Assembly (NCBI RefSeq): GCF_934630525.1
Contig: NZ_CAKTVX010000010.1
Span: 1-64,000, forward strand
Reading direction: 5' to 3'
Source of the DNA: an uncultured Slackia sp.
GTDB taxonomy: Bacteria > Actinomycetota > Coriobacteriia > Coriobacteriales > Eggerthellaceae
Length of the DNA: 64,000 nt
The notes under the pieces are model-generated. The model was given only the letters and a program-made list of their open reading frames with translations, was not told the origin of the DNA and made no database searches. How positions within the stretch are numbered: position 1 is the first letter of the stretch; every line of letters begins with the position of its first letter. This document shows, in pieces, positions 51,049-59,302 of this stretch. The position numbers and the translations under genes are program-made.

Positions 51049-53475
51049 CTACGCTTTCTCGACCTGGACCAACGTGTCGTTATACGGAATCTGGGGGCCA
51101 TGCATCATCACATAGCAACGCTCGTTGCGCGCCGAATTTGTCACATTCTGCAAAAAGCCCTGCTTGTAGTATTTCGTATACGTGGTTTCGGCCATAAAGA
51201 GCACACCCGGGCGCAGGCTCTGGTTCACGAGCACCGTTGCAACAAATTCGCCGCGTTCGTTGAACACGCGCACGTCGTCTCCGGTCTTCAGGCCACGCAC
51301 CTCGGCATCGCTCGGACACATATTCACACACGGCCCAAAGTCTTCCTGGAACCACGGAGACGCGCTGTAATACGCATGGATACGATAGCGGCTCTTACCC
51401 TGCATAAAGTACAGCGGATATTTCTCTTTAAGAGGGTTCTCTTCGTAGGCCTCGTCGGGCGTCTCATACACCGGAAGCTGATGCCCTTGATCCAAAAGCG
51501 TCTCGAAATAACACTCTATCTTCGTCGACGGCGTTAGATACACCTGGTCGGCAAATCCATCGGGACGATAATCCGGCCCCGTTTCGGGCATGGCGATGCA
51601 GCCGCCTTGCTTCAGCAAAGCATCATAGGTAATGCCCTCCATCGCCGGATCGAGTTCTTTAGCGCCCTCGAGCGAGAAACGCGCCAACTCCTCATACGAT
51701 TTCGGCAGAAGGTCCTCTAGACCCCACTTCGCTGCCAGCAAGCGCTCAATTTGAAGATCGCTCTTCGACTCAAACAGCGGGTCAATCATGCCATTCGCAA
51801 GCATCACATGGCCATAGCTAGCGCGCAATTGTTTGACGTTTTCCTCGCATTCGAACTTCGTGCACGCGGGAAGCACGATGTCGGCGTAATCGACCGCAGA
51901 CGAGTGATAGATATCGCAAATCGCAAAGAAGTCGAGCGTTTTAACCCATTCGAGCATGTCATTTGCGCTACCCGCCTCAAGCGTAAACACGTCGCCAAAC
52001 GTGAGCGCAGCATGCACATTATTCTTTTTGTAAGGCATATCGTAGAGCGCGATTTGCGATTCCGAGGGCACATACTCTTTGGGAAGCTCCCACGCATTGA
52101 ATGTCGGCGAGGGGTCGTTCGTTCCGCCCGCCCCATAGTGGCCCGAACCCGCGCCTTTCTTTCCAAAATTACCCGTAAGAGCCGTCAGGATTGATACGGA
52201 ATGGCCCAAAACGTCGGCATTAGTGTATTTATCGGGACCGCCAAGGCCGAAATCGATAATCGCCGGGCCGTTATTTGCATAGCGGTCGGCAAGCGCGACA
52301 ATAGTATCTTCGTCAATACCCGACACGCTAGAAGCCCAAGCGGTAGTGCAATTGGCAATCCACTCTTTGATCAGGGAGAACTCGGTAACGTATTTCTCGC
52401 CGGCAACTACCCATTCGCCTTCAAGCGCGGGAACCGCAGACGGATCATCGTAGAGCTTCGGGGAATCGGTTAGCGTATCCCATACATACGGCTTTCCAAC
52501 TTCTTCCTTATCGACGACCGTCGGATTAGGACACATTTCGTCCGCGCTGCGATAGTTCTTGCCTGTTTCGCGATTCACCAAGAAGCATACCGAAGTATTC
52601 GCTTTCATGAATTTTTCATCGTACCATTTGTTCTCAATGATTGAGTTAATCATGCCCTGGATAAGCGCCGCATCAGAACCCGGCAGAATCGGCAGCCATT
52701 CGTCAGATTTTGACGCCGTTCCGCTGAAACGGGGATCGACCGTCACGATATACACGCCAGCCTCTTTGGCATCCATAAGCGAACGCGACCACACAATGGC
52801 GCTTTCGAGAGGATTATGGCCAAGCTGGATGATAGTTGACGCGTCAGAGAATTCCTTGATAGAACGCGCAGGAAGGAAAGTGAACGCTCCGAATGCCGGC
52901 GTGGTGCCATTCGCCTGGCCACGGTCGAGGCCCCAATTGCCACCCGTCTCCGCATGAATCAGCGAAGTAATCCATTCAAAACCGATACCAGCCTCGGTCG
53001 ATTTGCGCACGAATACCGAATTCTCGCCGTATGTTTCCTGGGATTTCTTAAGCTCCTGATAGATGGTATCGATTGCTTCATCCCAACTTATTTGGACGAA
53101 CTTACCTTCGCCGCGCTCGCCCACGCGCTTCATAGGAGTCTGCAGGCGATCCTCGGAATAAATATGGGCGACCTCATTAATGCCACGCAGGCAGATTGTG
53201 CGGTGGCTTTCCTCGGCCAAGTCGCTCGGCTCGATGAGGCTCACGCGTTCATCGCGAATAGTGCATTTAAGATTGCAGCCAGTCAAGCAATGGAACTGAT
53301 GGCAAAGATGAGCAACCCGTTCACCGCCATCGGCATGCGCCTCGGCGGGCGCGAACCAGCCGTTCGTTGTCGCCATACCGCCAGCGCCAGCGAGACCGAC
53401 CGCGCCAACCGCGGCGGTTGTTTTGAGAAAGTTCCTGCGCGTCATCATGGCGCGCGGCGTCGTCGATTCCGACAT
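51049..53475 (-). CDS. Tat-exported molybdopterin oxidoreductase (DMSO reductase family)
   Basis: An 808-residue catalytic subunit of the DmsA type. The Tat motif is TRRNFLK (12-18), followed by a hydrophobic Ala/Gly stretch. The proximal cluster motif is C63-x3-C67-x3-C71, with C95 in RTICLRG, the DmsA spacing. The three Mo-bisPGD domains are complete, ending with the dinucleotide-binding domain (GDDVRVFNERGEFVA). The substrate is unknown. The region expected to carry the Mo ligand (RGQANGTTPAFGAF) has no Cys or Sec, which argues against formate dehydrogenase or nitrate reductase of the Nap type. With the FeS, NrfD and TorD genes it is a complete respiratory reductase operon. Confidence 0.92.
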   Translation of the reverse strand: MSESTTPRAMMTRRNFLKTTAAVGAVGLAGAGGMATTNGWFAPAEAHADGGERVAHLCHQFHCLTGCNLKCTIRDERVSLIEPSDLAEESHRTICLRGINEVAHIYSEDRLQTPMKRVGERGEGKFVQISWDEAIDTIYQELKKSQETYGENSVFVRKSTEAGIGFEWITSLIHAETGGNWGLDRGQANGTTPAFGAFTFLPARSIKEFSDASTIIQLGHNPLESAIVWSRSLMDAKEAGVYIVTVDPRFSGTASKSDEWLPILPGSDAALIQGMINSIIENKWYDEKFMKANTSVCFLVNRETGKNYRSADEMCPNPTVVDKEEVGKPYVWDTLTDSPKLYDDPSAVPALEGEWVVAGEKYVTEFSLIKEWIANCTTAWASSVSGIDEDTIVALADRYANNGPAIIDFGLGGPDKYTNADVLGHSVSILTALTGNFGKKGAGSGHYGAGGTNDPSPTFNAWELPKEYVPSESQIALYDMPYKKNNVHAALTFGDVFTLEAGSANDMLEWVKTLDFFAICDIYHSSAVDYADIVLPACTKFECEENVKQLRASYGHVMLANGMIDPLFESKSDLQIERLLAAKWGLEDLLPKSYEELARFSLEGAKELDPAMEGITYDALLKQGGCIAMPETGPDYRPDGFADQVYLTPSTKIECYFETLLDQGHQLPVYETPDEAYEENPLKEKYPLYFMQGKSRYRIHAYYSASPWFQEDFGPCVNMCPSDAEVRGLKTGDDVRVFNERGEFVATVLVNQSLRPGVLFMAETTYTKYYKQGFLQNVTNSARNERCYVMMHGPQIPYNDTLVQVEKA

Positions 53476-53606
53476 CTCTCCCCCTTCGAAACATCGGAAT
53501 GCCTTTCCGCAAATGCCCCCTTACGGCCCGTCGGCCGCCCCCAGGACCAATTCGCTCAGCATTCCCCAATACTTCTTCGCTGAAATTGGCCAAATTCCAT
53601 GCCACC

Positions 53607-53667
53607 AATATACGAAATTGTCTTATGACAATCAATAATTATCATAAGACAATTTGTCATAGGACAA
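53607..53667 (-). promoter_or_regulatory. Promoter with three operators upstream of the molybdoenzyme operon
   Basis: On the minus strand TTGATT (53635-53630) and TATATT (53612-53607) with a 17-bp spacer form a promoter. Three copies of a palindrome TTGTC-N4-GACAA surround it: 53618-53631 (TTGTCTTATGACAA, filling the spacer), 53639-53652 (one mismatch) and 53654-53667 (exact arms). The position of the first copy suggests repression. Confidence 0.75.
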
Positions 53668-53740
53668 TTCTATTTTGAGGATAATTCAACGCGGGAGGGG
53701 TAACCGAAGCATGGGAAGGACGCCCGAGCACCCAAGCGGA

Positions 53741-54760
53741 CTACGCGCCCGCGTTCTTCTTCAGCGCATCCTTCATCGAGTCGCCGAGCACATCGCCGAA
53801 TCCTTCGCTGAAGCTGCTCGGCATAACCACCGTACCGCCCGTCTCGCGCACGCTTTCATACAGCAGATGCATCGCACGCAGACGCAGGGCTTCATCGTTG
53901 TTTTCGTACACGCGCCCAATGCCGTCGAGCATATCGGCCACGTCTTGCTCGCCTTCCATGAGGATGATGCGGGCCTTGCGGCGCTGCTCGGCCTGAGCCT
54001 CAAGCGACATGGCATCGTGCAACTCGCGCGGCAGCAGAATGTCACGCACCTCGACCGACAATACCGTGATGCCCCAGTCGGCGCACTTTTCTTCGAGCGC
54101 CTTTTTCAGCTCGCGGTCGAGCTGTTGGCGGCGAATGGCGACCTCGGCCACATTCGCACGGCCAATCGCATCGCGCAGCGCCGTTTGGGCGGCAAGCTCC
54201 ACCGCGCGCGTGAAATCGCTCACCTCGGTGCATGCCGCCTTCGCATCCCACACCATCCAGAACAGCACGGCGTTCACATTAAGCGGCACCAAGTCGCTTG
54301 TCAGCGTTTCCTCGGCGCCGAATGTAGTCACGCGCATGCGCCCGTCGACGCGCATCACATTCTGCTCGATGATGGGGAACGTCCAGAACAGGCCGGGACC
54401 GCTGACGCGATTGAATTTGCCCAGCCGCAGCACGACCACCTTTTCCCACTGCTGCGCAATGTGAATACCCATAATTGCCAAAAGCGCCACAACCGCCGCC
54501 GCCACGATACCAATGGCGCCAATGCGGCCCGCAACCGCGTACCATATCCCTGCGACCAGCGCGAACGCAATTACGAACACCGTTGCCGAGAACAACCACA
54601 CGCCCGCATTGTTCGCACGCTCGCCCACCATTTCAGTATGCGGCGCGGGCACCACGCCCTTGGCCGACGCGGCCGGGCCCGCCGGCGCTGTCGTCGCGGG
54701 CACCGCGCCCGAAAAATTGGTTTGCTGCTTGCTCTTCTTTCCGAACGCCACGCGTATCAC
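53741..54760 (-). CDS. Slipin (SPFH/stomatin-like) membrane protein
   Basis: A 339-residue SPFH-domain protein. A flexible Ala/Pro-rich N-terminus precedes two membrane helices (about 50-100). Then come the SPFH domain (VVLRLGKFNRVSGPGLFWTFPIIE) and a coiled-coil tail (EAQAEQRRKARIILMEGEQ). Slipins form large membrane scaffolds; their bacterial roles are largely undefined. It starts with GTG inside the GTGA that ends the GntR gene, so translation is coupled. It is the last gene of the NrfD-GntR-slipin operon. Confidence 0.88.
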   Translation of the reverse strand: MIRVAFGKKSKQQTNFSGAVPATTAPAGPAASAKGVVPAPHTEMVGERANNAGVWLFSATVFVIAFALVAGIWYAVAGRIGAIGIVAAAVVALLAIMGIHIAQQWEKVVVLRLGKFNRVSGPGLFWTFPIIEQNVMRVDGRMRVTTFGAEETLTSDLVPLNVNAVLFWMVWDAKAACTEVSDFTRAVELAAQTALRDAIGRANVAEVAIRRQQLDRELKKALEEKCADWGITVLSVEVRDILLPRELHDAMSLEAQAEQRRKARIILMEGEQDVADMLDGIGRVYENNDEALRLRAMHLLYESVRETGGTVVMPSSFSEGFGDVLGDSMKDALKKNAGA

Positions 54761-55230
54761 GCTCCCGTTTTAGCCGAAGGCACGTCGCCCGCGCCCATGT
54801 CGAGCTTGATCACCCTGCTCGCCGCTTTATCGACAGAAGCCGTGGCGCCCGCTCGCTTCAGCTTGCTCACTTTGCGTGACACAAGGGCCACCACGTCATC
54901 GGGTGAAAGTCCCATGTCCAAACACGCCTGGATACAATCGTCAATCACACCATCGACCTCGCTGGCATGTTCCGACCACACCTCGTCTTCGATGTTGCGC
55001 ACGAACGCGCCGCGCCCACGCACCGACTCGATGTATCCATCGGATGCAAGGCTCAAATACGCCTTGTTCACCGTGTTGTAGTTCACTGAGATTTCAGACG
55101 CCAAGCCACGCACCGTTGGCAGCTGGTCACCCGGGGCAAGCTCGCCCGTCTCGATAAGGTGCGCGATGCGGCGCGAAAGTTGAGCCCACACGGGCACGTC
55201 GCTCATTTGGTCTATTTGAAACGAAAGCAT
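54757..55230 (-). CDS. GntR-family regulator, YtrA subfamily
   Basis: A 157-residue regulator: an N-terminal winged helix-turn-helix (about 10-75, with LPTVRGLASEISVNYNTVNK) and a short helical C-terminal part instead of a large effector domain, as in the YtrA subfamily. The start ATG at 55230 has GGAAGGAA upstream. It lies 14 bp after an orphan NrfD gene. Its operon and the molybdoenzyme operon share the TTGTC-N4-GACAA palindrome, so it is the best candidate for the protein that binds that site. Confidence 0.9.
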   Translation of the reverse strand: MLSFQIDQMSDVPVWAQLSRRIAHLIETGELAPGDQLPTVRGLASEISVNYNTVNKAYLSLASDGYIESVRGRGAFVRNIEDEVWSEHASEVDGVIDDCIQACLDMGLSPDDVVALVSRKVSKLKRAGATASVDKAASRVIKLDMGAGDVPSAKTGA

Positions 55231-55244
55231 GGGGTTCCTTCCGC

Positions 55245-56210
55245 CTAAAGGGTCGATATTTCCGGATGCGCACCCGCACCCACCAGGCACACTCGCAAGA
55301 CAATGCCGCCGACAAGTACGCACGCGCATGCCGCGAGCGCAAATCGCGAGGAATGGCCCGATTTCACCCAAAGGCTGTCGAACAGCAATGGAGCCGCAAG
55401 GCCTACCGCAATAAGACCGAGCCAAAACGCGGGCGCGAAATCGCCGAGCACGAGGTTCTCAGCAGACGTGAGAAGCGTCGCCTGGGTCTGGCTTGCAGCG
55501 TCAACATGCAACGCCGAAACCGTGAGCGCCACAAGACAAGCGACCTCTACCGCAATAAGGGCCGCGTCGCATTTTGCAATGACCGAAAGCGCCCTGTCGA
55601 AGGCTTTCGCCATATTGGCGGCATGAGCCGAAAGCACCGCGAGTGCGCAGCCGCACGACGCCGACGACGCCACGAACAGTACCGGCACGAACGGGGAATT
55701 CCACAGCGGTACCGAGCCAATGCTCTGCAGCAAAAGCCCCGTGTAGGCCATGACGCAGAAAGAAACGAGCAGCGCGACGGCCTGCGTCGCGAAAACCACG
55801 CGCAAGCGTCGGCCGCTTGAACCTCGCCAGCCGATGCGCAGCCACGCGAGCGCAAGCGCGAGCGAAAGCACAAAGCACGCAAGAACGGCAAACGAGCCAA
55901 CGGCAATATAGCTGACTCTTGGAGAGAAGAGCAGCGCGACCAACGCATCGAAACGTCCCAGGTCAAACGACAAGCACGCCGCACCCACAAGGAGGCACGC
56001 CGCCGCGCACGAATAGGCCGCGACGTAGAATCGGCCGTAATACGGGGCGAATTCGGCGTTCGCCACGACACCGCGAGGCGAACGCAGCGCCAAAACCGAC
56101 GCGACAAAGCACGCGCCCGCACCCGCGCCGCCCAAAAACAAATATGCCACGACCAAGTCGCTCAGCACCGAATGCCCCCATTGCCAAACCGCCTTTGGGA
56201 AATCATACAC
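55245..56210 (-). CDS. Orphan NrfD/PsrC-like membrane protein
   Basis: A 321-residue polytopic protein with the NrfD start (WQWGHSVLSDLVVAYLFLGG) and eight or nine helices. Unlike the NrfD at 49244-50410, it has no FeS or Mo subunit next to it. It opens an operon with a GntR regulator and a slipin. It starts with GTG at 56210, 14 bp from the operator at 56225-56238. It may serve as an alternative membrane anchor for the nearby molybdoenzyme or for another complex. Confidence 0.85.
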   Translation of the reverse strand: MYDFPKAVWQWGHSVLSDLVVAYLFLGGAGAGACFVASVLALRSPRGVVANAEFAPYYGRFYVAAYSCAAACLLVGAACLSFDLGRFDALVALLFSPRVSYIAVGSFAVLACFVLSLALALAWLRIGWRGSSGRRLRVVFATQAVALLVSFCVMAYTGLLLQSIGSVPLWNSPFVPVLFVASSASCGCALAVLSAHAANMAKAFDRALSVIAKCDAALIAVEVACLVALTVSALHVDAASQTQATLLTSAENLVLGDFAPAFWLGLIAVGLAAPLLFDSLWVKSGHSSRFALAACACVLVGGIVLRVCLVGAGAHPEISTL

Positions 56211-56224
56211 CGAATCACACTCGA

Positions 56225-56238
56225 TTGTCGTATGACAA
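56225..56238 (-). promoter_or_regulatory. Operator upstream of the NrfD-GntR-slipin operon
   Basis: TTGTCGTATGACAA is a palindrome with the same arms as the sites at 53618-53667. It ends 14 bp before the GTG start of the orphan NrfD gene. No clear promoter hexamers were found around it. Confidence 0.65.
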
Positions 56239-56301
56239 AGAACGGAAAAGGCGCAGAGACGCGAGAGTCACGAACCGTTACCGTTTGTTCGCTATTATTT
56301 A

Positions 56302-56313
56302 GAACATTTGTTT
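56302..56313 (+). promoter_or_regulatory. Candidate LexA (SOS) box upstream of dinD
   Basis: GAACATTTGTTT matches the GAAC-N4-GTTC SOS box at seven of eight positions and lies 44 bp before the dinD start. TATTAT (56293-56298) just before it could be a -10. The gene's SOS role in other bacteria makes this plausible. Confidence 0.4.
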
Positions 56314-56357
56314 GCTATGCTGCGCAGTAACGGGAAAAGCAGGAGCAAGGGGCACAT

Positions 56358-57212
56358 ATGGACAGCAAGGAGATTGAAAATCGCAGGCTTACGCTTGATG
56401 ATTTAGCGCACTACGACAAAACCGCCGAAGTTGAATTCTGGTACGCGCGAGAAATCATGGAGCTCTTTGGCTATGAGCAATGGCGGCGCTTCGAGGATGC
56501 CATCAAGAGAGCAATGATTTCCGAGAAAACCTCAAAAAGACCAGGTGAACACCATTTTGCCGAGGTCGGCAAAATGGTCGAACTCGGTAGCGGAAGCAAA
56601 CGAAAAATAAGAGACTACAAGCTCACTCGGTACGCGTGCTATCTCATCGCGATGAACGGCGATCCACGTAAAGAAGAAATTGCGTTCGCGCAGAGCTATT
56701 TCGCATTGAAGACCCGCAAGCAAGAGCTCATCGAAGAGCGCATGCTTGCGATTTCCAGAATAGCAGCACGAGACGGGCTCATCGAAGCCGAAAGGGTGTT
56801 CTCGGCTAACGTGTACGAACGCGGTGTCGACAGTGCAGGCATCGGACGCGTTCGTTCGAAGGGCGACCGTGCCCTTTTCGGCGGGCATTCGACAGCATCC
56901 ATGAAGAAGCGGATTGGTATCAGAGACAGCGCTCCCCTCGCCGACCGCCTACCAGCAGTAACAATCGCCGCAAAGCAGCTTGCGACAGAGCTCACCAACC
57001 ACAACATCGAAGAACGCGACCTCTATGGTGAAAAATCCATTACCGTTGAACATGTTCAAAATAACGAAGGTGTTCGCGACTTGCTCGGGAAACGAGGCAT
57101 TAAACCGGAAGACCTTTCCGCGGAAGAGGACGTCAAGAAGTTACGTCGCAAGGTAGACGGCGATAAAAGAAAGCTCGAGCAAGAATCGAAGGGGTTTCCG
57201 TCGGAAGAATAG
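56358..57212 (+). CDS. dinD: DNA damage-inducible protein D
   Basis: A 284-residue DinD protein. Its N-terminal half has a BRO-N-like DNA-binding segment (VEFWYAREIMELFGYEQWRRF). The middle contains the family's HHFAEVGKMV and the YKLTRYACYLIAMNGDPRKEEIAFAQ stretch in pieces. E. coli DinD is an SOS protein that disrupts RecA-DNA complexes. The start at 56358 has GGAGCA upstream. The stretch 56240-56357 is AT-richer than its surroundings. The C-terminus is charged and probably disordered. Confidence 0.9.
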   Translation: MDSKEIENRRLTLDDLAHYDKTAEVEFWYAREIMELFGYEQWRRFEDAIKRAMISEKTSKRPGEHHFAEVGKMVELGSGSKRKIRDYKLTRYACYLIAMNGDPRKEEIAFAQSYFALKTRKQELIEERMLAISRIAARDGLIEAERVFSANVYERGVDSAGIGRVRSKGDRALFGGHSTASMKKRIGIRDSAPLADRLPAVTIAAKQLATELTNHNIEERDLYGEKSITVEHVQNNEGVRDLLGKRGIKPEDLSAEEDVKKLRRKVDGDKRKLEQESKGFPSEE

Positions 57213-57351
57213 GCAGGGCGTACAATATGGCCCCAAAACACCCACAATCGCAAGAAGGAAATAAAAGAATTCCCCCACCATTAACATGGCGGAGGAATGG
57301 GCACATCGAAGTATATGTTCCCTCTTGGGAGAAGAACGCCGGGCCTGTACG
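57213..57351. other. Region between dinD and the MetH activation gene
   Basis: This 139-bp convergent gap holds an imperfect ATTCC...GGAAT hairpin (near 57269-57298) that could weakly terminate either transcript. Nothing else was recognised. Confidence 0.3.
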
Positions 57352-58047
57352 CTACCGCTTCCAGCAAGGCGTGCCGGCGGCGCGCAGCGTGCAGTTCTGC
57401 CTACAGGCGCAACCATCGCAGCTTGCCTTCACGCCCGATATTTCATCGAGGTTCGCGTCGGCGTCGAACAGGCCCACGAACGCCGTGACGCTCTTTGCGG
57501 GAATGAGCAAATTCGATTCCGTCGCCACCATGCCAAAGCACTTGTCAGCTGCGAGCACGCGCACGATTTCCGGCTGAAGCGCGAGCGGCAAATCGCCGTA
57601 GCCGGGGCTATAGCGCCAGTTCGTGCGCATGCCTCGCTTCGCGGCATCGGCAACCACGGCCGCCTCGCACGCATCGGCCACGCTTTCCACGAGCGAACTT
57701 CCCGCCGCACCGTAAATGGCCGCGTCGAGTGCGCTCTGCGCTTTCCGCCGCGCCATGGCCGCTTCGTTCGCCACGCCAAGCGTGCAAGCCAGAACAGCGC
57801 ATTCCGCAGCACCTTTCAAATGGCGCGCGATATCGGCGCCCTCGAGCACGAGCGAGCTGCCCACAAGCCGCACGCCCCGCTCGCACGCCTCGATGGGAAA
57901 CGAGCGAAACACGAACCCCGGCCGAGCCTCGCGCTCGCACGCCGCGATGTTTTTATCGATGCGCGCTTCCATCTCAGCATCGAGTGCCTGCCCCGCGTAA
58001 CCCAAATAGCGCAGCGCCTCTGACTTATTAACCTTGTAATCAGGCAT
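57352..58047 (-). CDS. Free-standing MetH activation-domain protein
   Basis: A 231-residue protein that matches the C-terminal SAM-binding activation domain of B12-dependent methionine synthase. The key segment is RYSPGYGDLPLALQPEI, where MetH has R-x-x-x-GYG. It ends with a Cys-rich tail CDGCACRQNC. In split systems this domain, on its own chain, reactivates oxidised cob(II)alamin by reductive methylation; the methyltransferase chain must be elsewhere. It follows metF by 14 bp on the same strand, so the two are probably one operon. Confidence 0.85.
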   Translation of the reverse strand: MPDYKVNKSEALRYLGYAGQALDAEMEARIDKNIAACEREARPGFVFRSFPIEACERGVRLVGSSLVLEGADIARHLKGAAECAVLACTLGVANEAAMARRKAQSALDAAIYGAAGSSLVESVADACEAAVVADAAKRGMRTNWRYSPGYGDLPLALQPEIVRVLAADKCFGMVATESNLLIPAKSVTAFVGLFDADANLDEISGVKASCDGCACRQNCTLRAAGTPCWKR

Positions 58048-58061
58048 TTTGCAGCCAGGCG

Positions 58062-58925
58062 TTACGCAATCGCGCCCGCATCACGCAGCGCCTGAACGGC
58101 AGCTTGCGCGATATCGGGACGATTCATGGTGTAGACATGCAAGCCGTCGACGCCTTCTTTCGAAAGGCCCACGAACTGCTGGCACGCGTAATCGATACCC
58201 GCCTGGCGCAGCGCCTTCGGGTCGTCTTCGTAGTGCGCGAGCAGTTTGATGATGGGCGACGGCAAGCTCGCGCCGCACATGAATACCATGCGCTGGATTT
58301 GCGCCTTCGAAAGAAACGGCATGATGCCAAACGTGATAGGCACAGTAATGCCCGCCTTGCGCGCGGCATCGAGGAATCGCAGCGCAAGTTCGTTATCGAA
58401 GAAGAGCTGCGTGACGAAGAATTGCGCGCCCGCGTCCTGCTTTTCCTTCAAATGGCGAATGCTCTCGTCGAAATCGAGGCAATCGATGTGGCCTTCCGGA
58501 TACGCCGCAGCGCCAACGCAAAAACCAGCCTCGCGCGCAACGGGAATCAGGTCTTTGGCGAACTTGAAATCTTTCGGAGCCGCACCCGGCACCGCGTCGC
58601 CGCGCAGGGCAAGCACGTTCTCAATGCCGGCCGCCTTCATGGACGCAAGCACGGAATCGATGCCCGCACGATCGGCGTTCATGCACGTAAGATGGGCCAT
58701 CATGTTCAAATCGTATTCGTCTTGCGCCATTTTCGCCACATCGATCGTGCGCGAGGAATTGCCCGATCCGCCCGCTGAATACGTGACGGAAACAAACGAC
58801 GGCGAAAGCGGCGCCAAACCCCCGATAACCTCGCGGGCTTCCTCCACAGGAAGGTCGCCCTTCGGAGGGAAGATCTCAAACGAAACAGGCAGCTTTTCGC
58901 TGCCAAAAACATCGATGATGTGCAT
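58062..58925 (-). CDS. metF: Methylenetetrahydrofolate reductase
   Basis: MetF reduces 5,10-methylene-THF to 5-methyl-THF, the methyl donor for methionine. The 287-residue TIM-barrel protein begins with SFEIFPPKG, whose glutamate is catalytic. FVSVTYSAGGS, LALRGD and FFVTQLFFDN are family segments that bind FAD and folate. The start ATG at 58925 has AAAGGAG six bases upstream; a longer frame upstream is not conserved. Downstream lies the MetH activation protein. Confidence 0.95.
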   Translation of the reverse strand: MHIIDVFGSEKLPVSFEIFPPKGDLPVEEAREVIGGLAPLSPSFVSVTYSAGGSGNSSRTIDVAKMAQDEYDLNMMAHLTCMNADRAGIDSVLASMKAAGIENVLALRGDAVPGAAPKDFKFAKDLIPVAREAGFCVGAAAYPEGHIDCLDFDESIRHLKEKQDAGAQFFVTQLFFDNELALRFLDAARKAGITVPITFGIMPFLSKAQIQRMVFMCGASLPSPIIKLLAHYEDDPKALRQAGIDYACQQFVGLSKEGVDGLHVYTMNRPDIAQAAVQALRDAGAIA

Positions 58926-59302
58926 GCGAACTCCTTTGCGCAAAACAGTCCATCGTTTTTGCTTCGACCCACCGCTTCCGCCGTGCCGCACAGCGATTCG
59001 CCCTTTATGGTTTACCGCGAATCGCCTTGTGGATTCGGCCTCAAGCGAAAGCGCCGCCGATTGAGCGCTTGATGCAAAATCCACGCAGGCGAGACGCGCC
59101 GTCAGCTTTCGAAATCGAGCAAAATCGAGGGGTCGATGCAAAAACTACCAACTTAAGCGATATGGATAATAGCGCTTTATCGCAGTAGAGCGATTTGCGG
59201 CGGCAAGAAATGCATGAGAAATCGAGCATTGGCTTTGCGCCCAAAATACAGCGAACCCGGCAGGGACTGTCTCCATGCCGGGTTCGCTTTCTTTTTCGTA
59301 TG
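58926..59302 (-). other. metF leader region
   Basis: This 377-bp gap contains a perfect 9-bp hairpin GCGATTCGC/GCGAATCGC (58993-59001 with 59017-59025), about 70 nt before metF. Further up are two direct GATGCAAAA words (59071-59079 and 59135-59143) and an imperfect palindrome GCGATA...TATCGC near 59160-59185. No cobalamin or SAM riboswitch could be recognised. Confidence 0.45.
59251..59287. terminator. Terminator of the U32 peptidase gene
   Basis: A perfect 12-bp stem GCGAACCCGGCA/TGCCGGGTTCGC with a 13-nt loop lies 16 bp after the U32 stop codon. In the minus direction it is followed by TGTATTTTG. Confidence 0.75.

Noticed and set aside
58926..59250. Possible cobalamin or SAM riboswitch before metF
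   Set aside because: There are hairpins, but no B12-box and no other aptamer core that I can recognise.
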